Shown here: positions 50,582 through 60,408 of the stretch, piece after piece | Layout of the letters: every line of letters starts with the position of its first letter | Position numbering within the stretch: the first letter of the stretch is position 1 | The notes under the pieces: generated by a model | What the model was told of the DNA's origin: nothing | Seen by the model: the letters and a program-made list of their open reading frames with translations, nothing else | The model's database searches: none | Made by a program: the position numbers and the translations under genes | Origin: Blastomyces gilchristii SLH14081 | Taxonomy: Eukaryota > Ascomycota > Eurotiomycetes > Onygenales > Ajellomycetaceae | Assembly (NCBI RefSeq): GCF_000003855.2 | Contig: NW_003101681.1 | Span: 1,408,370 to 1,472,369, forward strand | DNA length: 64,000 bases | Reading direction: 5' to 3'

Positions 50582-51932
50582 TGCTGCTATCCGAGAGCGG
50601 AACCGAAAAAAAAAAAAAAGAAAAAAGAAAAAAGAAAAAAGAAAAGAAGAGAACACCAAACAGAAGTTATCGGATCTCGGGTATCTTTGTATATATCGAA
50701 AGAAACGAGTGACAGTGGGGTATCTGAAAAGAAAAGAAAGCAGACAAAGGTTCAGGAGAGGAGGAGGGAGGTCAGATAGCCGGGCGATTCAGCTTTCATG
50801 ATGGTCCAGGAAACGGCGGAGCGCAGCATCTGCGAGGCAAGAAGACAACGCGCAGGGGATCGAAGGTTGTTCGATATGCACTATGCCATATGGACGGCAA
50901 ATGCAGCTGGGTGTCTGGCTAAGAATAATCCGCAACCCGTTGGTTGAGATTAGCGCTGTTGTCAAACTCCGTCTTGACTTGTTTATCGTAACTCGAGCGT
51001 CCGCCGGTGCGGCGGTGCAAGTCAGTTGGATGATGACTAAGCTCTGTGATTATATAAGCTCGTTGTTTTCCGTTTCCATTTACAACGGTATTTCTGGAGA
51101 CCAGCGGGGACTTTGAATGGTAGATTCCCATGGATGCCTCGCCGAATGCTTTTGCGAATAACTGTTTAAAAAAATTCGGTGAATAGGTATATACATCGGC
51201 GGCATCACCCACGAAATCTCAGCATACCACGGCATATATTATTTAGTTCGGTATCGTCCGCAAGGATGATTATTCTTAGAAACTCCTCCGAACCCCGATA
51301 AACATAGCGCTGCCAAGCTGCCAAGCTTCCGCCATTCCAATCCGGGCAATTCTTGGCAGCCGCAGCCCGAGTAGTCACGTGACATATTTACCATCTCCAA
51401 CTTCCAACTGTCTTTCTGTGCAACGACGACGACGTCGGTTCTTTCAACGTCTCATCAACCTCATCGCCTTGCTGAGACCGGGGCACTGGCCTATCTTTAT
51501 CTTCTATGTATTTATATATTGACTTCCTTTAGGTTTTTGGTTAATCCCTTAACTTCCGGAACGCCGGACCCAAGGAGTTCGTCACTGGCAGACCTCCCCT
51601 TTTGCCCAATTTCCTTGTCTCGCACCTGTTCTCTAGGAATTGGGAATCGCCAGTCGTATTTTTATTTTATTTTTGGATATTGCCCGTTTGTTCTTATCAT
51701 TGTTAATTTTTCCAGACATTTTCTGGACAGTTTTGTTTTGCTTCGGCGCTTTCGGTGATCTTGTGGCCACATTGTTGTCTCCTTCCCTCAGTTTGCAGGG
51801 TCCGTTTATCTATCTCTGATACTTGCAATGGGAGAAGACTCTAGGTCTGGGCTTTGATTGTTTTCTGCATTTGTATCTCGTGCTCGTTGAAAACTGGCTT
51901 GGGTTGTCCCTTTGCCTGTCAATTAAGCCAAA
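50582..51932. promoter_or_regulatory. Divergent promoter region of ppg1 and the zinc-knuckle gene
   Basis: 1.35 kb between the two start codons. An A-rich AAAAAAG-type tract lies at 50606-50655, close to the ppg1 start. A GAC repeat (ACGACGACGACG) is at 51423-51434. No gene seen. Confidence 0.6.
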
Positions 51933-54253
51933 ATGGCCTCGTCTGCCATGCCCGGCGATGGCGGGCAGCCTTTCCACGCTCAACCAGTTCCTGCCCTCAA
52001 TCACAAACAACGGGGCCAAAAGCACCCTCGAAGGGGGAAAAATCGCCAGCACCACCCATATGCTGGTAGCACCGATGGCCCACCCAAAAACTCGCAAGCC
52101 CAATCCTGTTTTAATTGTGGCTCCCTGGAGCATTGGGCCCAGCAATGCCCAGAACCTCGGCGCGAATTTCCCGCGTAAGTTCGAGGTGGTCCATATATAT
52201 AATGCCATCCAAGGCTAACGGAGCTTTCTCCAGTGGTAGTATGAGGCCTGGTCGCCCGCCCAAAAGACAGAAAACCACAGGTTCTCACATCTCCTCAAAT
52301 GCAGGCGACCCGCATTACAACCACTCGCATCGGCCCCCCCAAAGGGGCTATACTCATCCTCCCGTGGCGCATTCGGGATACCAGCCCGCACCAATGTCAA
52401 CTTCACCATATGGCCCCCCAACACCCATATCTGTGCACCCTCATTCGGCTGGTCCCTGGTCCCAGGAACACCCACCCCCGCATTATAATTCACCCCAATC
52501 GTACGGATTACCCACTCCCATGGGCGGCTATGGATCACAGTTTGCAAGTCCATCTACTTCTATGCCACCCCATCAAGGCCATTTCCCGCCTCATTATTCA
52601 CCTCAGTATGGAAAGGCTGAATATCATCGAAAATCCTTCGATCATCGTCAACAGATTCTACCACAGGCCGGGAGCAATCGCCAATCAAGAAAAAAGTGGC
52701 GTCGTTTAGACAACGTGTCCGCAATAGCAGCTCCAATCGAACCTTGGATGGAGGAATTGCAGTCCCTTGACATCCCAGACAGCGGTGCAAATCAAGTAGA
52801 AATTGGTGCGTTTTAAAAACGAACGATATTTCTTTGGTCGCTTCTAAATGATCTTTGCTAAAGGTTTATTATAGTCTGGAGGCCAGCCGTCCAAGTTGCC
52901 CGCCCACTTCCTTCAACCTTTGATGAACGTGATGATGTGGGAATGCTTCCGCCATTCACATCCCTGCCACCTGGCATGTCTGTTTCGAAATACATCTTAG
53001 ACAAGGGACCTGAAGAGTTTGTTTCCAACATTAGGAACACCGAAGATTGGCCCTTTGTGATGTCAGATCCTATTTTCCTGGAGATTTCGATGGAATGTGA
53101 ACTTATACCACTAGACGAGCTCATCGCCCGTCGCAAACTGATATTTAAGACCCATCGCGTCGAGCCGCCTCCTGTCGTTGAGGAAGCCAGTGATACTAAC
53201 GAAGATAACGGATATAATGAGGCAGATGAATCCGATGATGACAAAGAGGCAAATGAATACCAGGAGAGAGAAGTTTCCATTGTTAATTCTAATGAAGAGA
53301 GCCACGAACGAGCTACGAATAGGAGCCACTCCGGCGAGTGGTCTCGCACCCCATCTCACACTTCACAGGCAGACCATGGAGACGGTATGTCTTCTCCGAG
53401 ATCATACCCAGCGGATGACAGGGAGTCATTGAGGGAAGCTTCTCCGGAGGTGGCAGACCATCCAGCCTCCCCTAGTCCGAGGACGTACTACGGCCACCAC
53501 GACTCTCATGATCATGAGAGCTCCAGACAAACAAATTCGTAAGTTTTGGCTCATTTTTAGTAGCTGTGCACATGGATTGTTCTTTCTCCTTGGGTTGACT
53601 TCTAATTGAAACGTTAAGAATAAACCCTGGTAGGGGGCGGTCGAATGACAAACGACGTGGGAATCAAAGAACCCCGAGAGATCGGACGAAGCAGATGGAG
53701 GTTCCAAACCGCAAAGCCTCCCAGCAAGAAGGCAGGCGTAATGCTCCTTTTGATCGTCGAGGAGGCCGTGGTAGCCACTTTAATTCCCAGGATCGACGAA
53801 AGCCAAAGCCGCAACACTTTAAAGGGACAAATAAACCAAAGACCAAGAAAGGACCTAATAACCGTGGACACCCATCAAACCAGGGTGATTCTGGGGTCCG
53901 TAACAGCAAGAACCGTGATAGCCAATTTGGAATGGACGGCAACACCGGCCCCGACCACACTAATAATCCGCAGGAGCATCAACGCTCCAAGGACCACGCT
54001 GAAATTCAACAGATGAAGCCATTCGATCAGCATAGCCGCCATGGTCAAGTTGGTGGCGAAGATACTGGCCGCAAGAGGAGCAGGCATGATGAGTCGCCCA
54101 CAAGACCTGAAGAACCCAGACGCCAGGAAGATGACATCACTCCAAAACTAAAGCGACGGCAACCTCACGTCGCTGAGGCCTACAGGTATGGCAATTTTCA
54201 ACGTAACAACTGTCTTCAATTTAAGCTAATTTATCCCTAGCCGTCGATGGTGA
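51933..54253 (+). CDS. CCHC zinc-knuckle protein, probably RNA-associated
   Basis: Five exons: 51933-52174, 52234-52805, 52875-53538, 53634-54185 and 54241-54253, giving 680 residues. A single zinc knuckle CFNCGSLEHWAQQC (Cx2Cx4Hx4C) lies near residue 60 in exon 1. Then come a Pro/His/Tyr-rich stretch, a conserved-looking middle (LPPFTSLPPGMSVSKYI, EFVSNIRNTEDWPFVM), an acidic region and a long basic Arg/Gly/Gln-rich end with RGGRG motifs. The last exon codes only four residues (RRW after a split Ser). Zinc knuckle plus RGG suggests RNA binding; no specific function is known to me. All splice phases agree; the acceptor at 53633 is the least certain. Confidence 0.88.
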
Positions 54254-56278
54254 ACACAATTCCGCCCTATGATATGTCTCTTCTTGGCATTTTATTCCCT
54301 TTTCTCACATGATAACCCATACCCGTCAATAAAACTTCACTTCACTCTTTTTCCTTTTTCAGGCCAAGGGCCTTTTGGACCTATATTTAATATATCTATA
54401 TATCTATATATATAAAACAAGTGGGATTGTTTTGCGTTTGGGACAGTCTTGCTGTATCCAAATTTTCTTTTTGGATTATAACTTTGTGTCCCGTGTGAAA
54501 CCTGGCTATTTAATCCTTGCACCCGGGAAAGGAAGTTTTTACTCCCCCGAATGTGCATATTTTTCCCCGTTTGCGTAGGCAACAGCGGGAGGCTTTTTTG
54601 TACCAGAAACGGGATTGCGTTCGGGCAATGTTTTAAGGCCTATTTTTATCCTCACGTCAGTTAGTTGTGGTGCTATTTTCTTTTTGCTGATCCTACTATT
54701 TTGTGCTCATTCCGAGTTTGGCACGGCATCATACTTTATTCCTCAAAAAGGCCTGGTATATGCGCCTATATCCAACCTCACAGGAAATATTTTACTTTAT
54801 GGGCTACTCCTGCTTCTACTGCCGCAGCCTAGTCCTACGGACAAACCCTCTCCTTCCTTTTCGAAGCGGGTTTCACAAGTAAAAGAAAACAGGACACTAC
54901 GCTTGCAAATTGCCCGCTTTTTTGTAAAACGATAGAAGCGATTTTCCCTTTGGCGAATATTCACCAGGGATCATCTGGTTTCGGCTTGCACAGGCCATCC
55001 GGACAAGGGAGGCTCAATATCACTGCTTTCGGATATTTTCCTACTCATCATTCGGCTCAGCGGAGTAAGCCCACAGGCGCCTTTTTATTTTTCCTATATA
55101 TTCCCAGTAGCCATACGGGAAATCCTACTATAGGTTTTCTTTTCATTTCTACGTTATTCCCCTCCTTTCCTTTGACAACTGAGGAATATCCAAGGAACCG
55201 AAAGCTGGCCAGATTGGATACCCTACCGATAACCGACAGTAATGTCGACCTATCCAACTAATACACCGCTATCTCGTTGTTTATGGATGGGACGAAGTTG
55301 AATGCATGCGCGTAGGCTACCAAGCCTCAGGTGATAAATGTTATTTGTATCCCGGTTTCTGCGGGATTTAGGACGCTGTATGACCAACTACTGCTATCCG
55401 TCCGTTAGGTCAAGGGGGAAAACTACCTTCAACGAGGTGGGCCGTGATATTCCCAGTCCTCTCCCACGAGATCAGGAAGTGCCTTGCGTTGGCAAAACGA
55501 TAGATAGTAGCCTTGATTACCAACCAACACAAACATCCAGGCCAGCGAACGAGCTGAATTGAGTTGAGAACCAGGGTTGCCGCCGCCATACAAAGGGCTA
55601 GAAGAACCAAAAAACCCTTTGGTTGTTGTTCATGTTATGTTTGTCGATATTATGTTATTTATATCCTGCCGGTACACCATGGGCTTTTTGGCCATCTTTG
55701 CAATCTTATGATATTTAGTCGCCCATGCGGGCACGTAATTAAGGTTCAGATAAAAAATAAAAAATAAAACTGCCATTTGGCCAGGGCCCTTTCATACACA
55801 TTTTACATTTTTCCCCACTTGTAATGCGATGTGCTGGATAGAACCTATAGTACATGTTGGGTTAGTTTTAAGTTGGATTCAAATTTTGGCGAGCCCTTCC
55901 AAGCAGTCCAAGCAGGAGCAATTGAAAACAAATAATCTACAGAACTAACACGAGCCATCATCGAGTCCTGGCACTGGCCATAGTAATTCAAGAAATTTTT
56001 CTTTCTTTGCTCTACGTTGCAACTTGCGCTCCCTTGTATTTGAGGCTTCAACAGAGGCTGACCGACACAGCATAAGATGGAGGCTTTGGAAGGGAGTTGG
56101 TGAGGTTGGAAAGATGCGATGACAATGCGACGACCAATCGTGAAAATGCTATCCCAGCTTAAAATACAGTGGTTAAAACAAATCTCACAAAAAGTAGGTG
56201 TTAATTAAACAAGGGTAAAAGAAAAGAAAAGAAAAGAAAAGAAAGAAACAGAAAAAGAAGAATAAGAAGGACTTTGTT
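54254..56278. other. 2 kb intergenic region between the zinc-knuckle gene and the tRNA pair
   Basis: Short ORFs on both strands with no recognisable domains (for example 54615-54935, 54950-55261). A small (AT)-rich microsatellite lies at about 54389-54414, and a GAAAA-type purine tract at 56219-56262 immediately before the first tRNA. Nothing else supportable. Confidence 0.55.
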
Positions 56279-56350
56279 AGGTCGTACTGGGACTCGAACC
56301 CGGGTTTCCAGAATCAGAATCTGGCGTGCTAACCGCTACACTATACAACC
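56279..56350 (-). tRNA. tRNA-Gln (anticodon CTG), copy 1
   Basis: Read on minus: the acceptor stem GGTTGTA pairs with TACGACC, the D-arm contains TAGCGGTTAGCA, and the anticodon arm CCAGA-TTCTGAT-TCTGG gives CTG. No intron. The T-arm stem CCGGG/CCCAG has one C:A mismatch in its second pair. The discriminator is T if 56279 is included. Confidence 0.95.
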
Positions 56351-56477
56351 GTAACTTGATTGGTTGCCGGCGGCATGGATTACGTCTCATTTACATTTTA
56401 CTCCTCGGTGTGAAAAATGAAAAAAAGAAAGAAAAATAACAGAGAAATTTAAAAACGAACTTCCACATTTACACATT

Positions 56478-56549
56478 AGGTCGTACTGGGAATCGAACCC
56501 AGGTTTCCAGAATCAGAATCTGGCGTGCTGACCGCTACACTATACAACC
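56478..56549 (-). tRNA. tRNA-Gln (anticodon CTG), copy 2
   Basis: Same cloverleaf and anticodon as the copy 199 bp away, with three differences (one in the D loop, two in the T arm). Its T stem CTGGG/CCCAG is fully paired, so this is the canonical copy. No intron. Transcription by RNA polymerase III from the internal A and B boxes (B box GGTTCGATTCC). Confidence 0.95.
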
Positions 56550-56550
56550 G

Positions 56551-57097
56551 CGAGTTATTGGCAGACCCGACCCCACTTCCATATTTTTGGGCCAGGCATT
56601 TGATCACGAGATAAAGTTATACAGTTTTGCGGAAGCAACTCAGTAAGCTATGTAGCTATCTTACCATCTCTCATTTCTACATACTTAAATTACTGATTAT
56701 ATGTCCTCGATAATAATGGAATGGACTGGCATTCTGAACAACTGGGACGGTGCAGACCGCCCGCTGTTCATTCAGCGGGTCCCTGCCCAGTTTCTCTCCC
56801 CCTTCAAAAGTCAGAACTTGGGGATCCTAGAACATCTCAAACGTTACAGCTCTTTTCTGCCACAACTCATGCATGAGCTCACACCCAGGGATTGGAACCA
56901 ACTGGCAATTTAAATAGGATTGAATGCCGTGTAACTGTTGGTTAAAATGAAGCAGAGGCACGTGATTCAGGGGTATATCTGTTTTCGACGCGACCAGGAC
57001 GCGGTGGCTTTAAAGTCATCCATCCCGTTGCCAGTATCGTCAAAAGCAGCAACCATACCCATCCCAATATTGTCACGATAGGTGGCTCCAAAGTGCG
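56551..57097. other. Upstream region of the APH-like kinase gene
   Basis: Contains the flank of the tRNA genes and presumably the promoter of the kinase gene. The open stretch 56701-56913 (70 codons) has no recognisable domain and is probably accidental. Confidence 0.5.
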
Positions 57098-58871
57098 ATG
57101 GATACCGTCCATAACCCTTCCCAAGACATCCCTTCCGAGGGCCAGAATCACCATGAATCCAACAACCAGACAACAACTCACGATGCAAACGAGCCCAAGC
57201 TTCACAAGACCCTTGACAACCAACGCACCATCACCCTCTCAAGTGCTCTGGACCAAGAGGAAGACATGAGAATGGAGTTGCAATATTTGACAAAAATGGC
57301 AGACCTACTTACAAATTTATCAATCGAAAAAGAGGAGATCCGAAAGCTTGTTGCTTCTCATTGCGGGTTAGCCAGCCCTGATATGGTTCAAGTGCCGGAT
57401 ATGATTGACTCAAATAATCACCTGACGTGGTTGTATGGAAGCTTCAACGTGTGCATCCCAGTGCGCATCAACGCTGGATCACACCTACCTGCAAAAATGG
57501 CATTTAGGGTGCCTTTGCTACATAAGATTGGTGAAGAGGCGTTCCCTGGTAATGCTGAAGAGAAAGTGCGGTCCGAGGCTGCAACCTACATCTGGATCCA
57601 TGAGAACTGCCCGGATATACCAATTCCAAATCTGCGTGGATTTGGCGTCCCTGGTGGCCTTAGTGTGAGTGTATAATCGCCATTTCGGTTGCCGCTACAT
57701 AGTCTGCTAACATTTGGCGAGATGACAGTTCTTCCAGCCTAGCTTCGTTCCACTCTGGCAGAGGATCAGGACCCATATCTGGCGCTTTTTCTATAGTCTG
57801 TTTCGAAGTTCAGACGGGAGCTATGCGTCTTTTTGCAAATACATCCCACAAAAGAGGACTACATTCTTTGAATATAGTTATATCCTGATTGACTGGATCG
57901 AAAGTGACGACTCGCAGATCCTCGCGTATACATGGCAGCAGCCTCATACAGACAAACAGACTGAGAATCTATACAGGGGCATTTCAAAAGTTATGATTTC
58001 TCTTGCTAGGATCCCACAACCCCGAATTGGCTCTTGGACCATCGATAACGACGGCCGACTAAGTTTGTCCAATCGTCCTCTATTCCTTCAATTCCATCAA
58101 CTGGAAAATTGGGCTATTCCAACTATCCCGCGAAACATCACCTACTCAACTGCTGATAGTTTCTATCTTGATTTACTTTCTTGCCATGACAGCCGACTTC
58201 GATATCAAAAAAATTCTGCCGGTAGCGAAAAGGATACACGTGAACAAGCCCGAGATCTAGTGATGATGAGAGCACTTCTTCATGAATTTACCAGACAACA
58301 CTCCCGGAATGGCCCGTTTGTCATGCAGCTGACTGATCTGTATCTTGGAAATATCTTCGTGGATAAGGACTGGAATCTCAAGCATGTCATTGATCTTGAA
58401 TGGACATGCTCTTTGCCACTTCAAAACCTATTGCCTCCGTATTGGTTGACAGGTAAGGGCATTGATCAACTCGAAGGCCCAGAGTATGGACCGTTCAAGA
58501 CATGTTACGAAAAGTTTGCGGAGATATTTGAAGAGGAAGAAGACAGGGCAGGACAACTACACCACAATGGACACCACCTGTCTCGGGCCACGAGCTTGAA
58601 AAGTGCCCTAGAAGATGGTCGATTCTGGTACTTGGCCGCACTCCGAAGCCCAAAGGGTCTGTTCAACGTTTTCAGACAACATCTAATACCATTCTATGGA
58701 CTCACTAACGAATACAAATGTCTCGCGGAGACTGTATCTTCATTCTGGACACCTGGAATGGCTTCATTTGTGGAAGTGAAGATGAAAGAACTGGGCCAGT
58801 ACAAACAAGAGGTTCGGGATATTTTCGATGATAGTGCAAAGAGTGGGCATCCTCGATTCTCCCCCACATAG
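57098..58871 (+). CDS. Aminoglycoside-phosphotransferase-like (APH/choline kinase fold) kinase
   Basis: Two exons, 57098-57664 and 57729-58871 (GTGAGT..GACAG), in phase, giving 569 residues. The first 90 residues are polar and probably disordered. The kinase-like part starts with a glycine-poor loop (WLYGSFNVCIPVRI), then a Lys-bearing strand (AKMAFRVPL) and an acidic helix region (EKVRSEAATYIWIHENCPDIPIP), typical of fungal APH-fold proteins. The catalytic loop reads TDLYLGNIFVD and the metal-binding motif VIDLEW. The residue before the catalytic Asp is Thr instead of the usual His. Such proteins are expanded in many ascomycetes; substrates are mostly unknown. Drug resistance should not be inferred. 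Confidence 0.88.
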
Positions 58872-58920
58872 CCATGGTTTTGTTACTTGCTCCCACATAA
58901 TGGAACGGTTCTACAAACTT

Positions 58921-59484
58921 CTAATTTCCCCTATGGCGTCGTGCAAGAGCGTCATGACCACTTTTGCTCACGATTTGGGCTGCTTGGGGATTCTGGGCTA
59001 CCCCTGCGCTGAAATTCTCTCCTGTCCTTTCTGATGCTGCCGTAGGTAGTGCCCTACCCGTCAAGGCTTGTAATGTTAGCTCTCTGTCCCTTTTGACGTG
59101 TTCGGGAACCGTAGTATCGCCCGTTGTATTGCTTTCAGCAGGATCGTGAGTGGTAGCAACGTTATCAACTCTTTGTTCATATGTAGAGTCTTTAGTAGTG
59201 CTTGCTGCCTGGATCGAGGAGTCCATGCTAAAGGCACTCATCAGTTGAGGCTGATTATGCCCAGACTGATTGTCAGAATCTGGGCTCGACGAGTACGGGC
59301 TAAAGCGACTAATCTCTTCATGCCGACAATGTCCAGGTTGATTGTTGGATTCTGGGCCCGAGGAGTACGGGCTAAAGCGACTAATCTCTTCACGCTGATT
59401 CTGCTGAGGCTGATTGTTGGTTGTCTGGCTAGAGGCAGGGTTTCCTTGCCTAGCTCTGTTGATCCTACGGCGGGGATCTGGCAT
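58921..59484 (-). CDS. Small uncharacterised protein with internal 24-residue repeat
   Basis: 187 codons, no recognised family. Residues about 33-81 contain two near-identical units beginning EEISRFSPYSS, 24 residues (72 bp) apart, followed by a partial, diverged third. The rest is rich in Ser, Thr, Gln and Asn and looks disordered. It lies tail to tail with the APH-like kinase, 49 bp between stop codons. A first exon upstream cannot be excluded. It may be a real orphan gene or a chance ORF; the in-frame repeat favours a real one slightly. Confidence 0.5.
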   Translation of the reverse strand: MPDPRRRINRARQGNPASSQTTNNQPQQNQREEISRFSPYSSGPESNNQPGHCRHEEISRFSPYSSSPDSDNQSGHNQPQLMSAFSMDSSIQAASTTKDSTYEQRVDNVATTHDPAESNTTGDTTVPEHVKRDRELTLQALTGRALPTAASERTGENFSAGVAQNPQAAQIVSKSGHDALARRHRGN

Positions 59485-59581
59485 GACGACTTCCTGTCTT
59501 CAACATTAGCTACGGTTATGAGTGAAGAGATGCTGTGTGTTGTCATACCGTGAGTTCTTTCGCAGAAAGAAAAGGTTTTAT

Positions 59582-59669
59582 CTTGCTATCTTGCTATCTT
59601 GCTATCTTGCTATCTTGCTATCTTGCTATCTTGCTATCTTGCTATCTTGCTATCTTGCTATCTTGCTAT
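59582..59669. repeat. Minisatellite of 8-bp units (CTTGCTAT)n, 11 copies
   Basis: Eleven head-to-tail copies; the last ends with T to give CTATT. Units are identical, which suggests recent expansion and likely length variation between strains. Confidence 0.95.
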
Positions 59670-59757
59670 TGAGATCTCTTTCGATTCCTGATGAAGTCCG
59701 GAAGCGTGCAAGCAAGGCATTTTATTCTTGACAGGGCAATGAGCTGTTGCATATTTG

Positions 59758-59784
59758 CCTCCCCAGGTAAGGTACCTGGGGAGG
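59758..59784. repeat. Perfect inverted repeat (12-bp arms, 3-bp loop)
   Basis: Arms CCTCCCCAGGTA and TACCTGGGGAGG around AGG. GC-rich arms would form a stable hairpin in DNA or RNA. Neither neighbour's 3' end can be assigned to it: it lies upstream of the small minus-strand ORF and about 600 bp past the apl6 stop. Confidence 0.9.
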
Positions 59785-60408
59785 TAGGTATAGTAGGCAA
59801 ATCTAATCTTATGATCTTTGTTAGAGGGTTTTCTTTTGCGTATAGTTGTTCCAAACATAGTCAGGGGGGAGAATGATATGAAGCGAAGCATGAAACCGAC
59901 CAGTTTGCAGACTCACCTTTCACCTCAAAGTTGTCCATTCTAATCCGTGCCATTTCCCCCAGGCTGGATTAAAATGGGAATTCTCACTATATTGCCGCCA
60001 AAGTCTTTTCTTCCTTTGTCATATGGCATTGCATCATGGTCTGAGCAACCCCTCCCAGCTCAAAGTTCTTGGTGTCTTCGTGAATCCTTCGAAACAAGAT
60101 GTTGGATTGTTTGCGTGGCGGCTGTGTTTGGAATTGATATTTCATATCAATTCGTCAGCAATCATAATATGCAAATGAATGATAACTGACCTGCTGAGCA
60201 GTGATGGCCCTGTTTCAACCTCAGATCCCCTGAGCACATACATGCCCAGGTGTTGTTGTGTCATGCTTCAGAAAATCCCAACAATTGAAATTGAAACAAA
60301 GGTGTGTTGATATGTGCTTATAGATATTAACACATAGGCTTGTCTTGTCTAAGTGGCATGAAAAAGATGATACGTCCAATTCAATCAATAGAGCCAAAGT
60401 TAAACCAT

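Larger units (their letters stand above)
59485..60408. other. Intergenic region with minisatellite and palindrome
   Basis: Between the small repeat ORF and the 3' end of apl6. Apart from the two repeats listed separately, nothing is recognisable; ORFs such as 59947-60189 have no domain. Confidence 0.55.
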
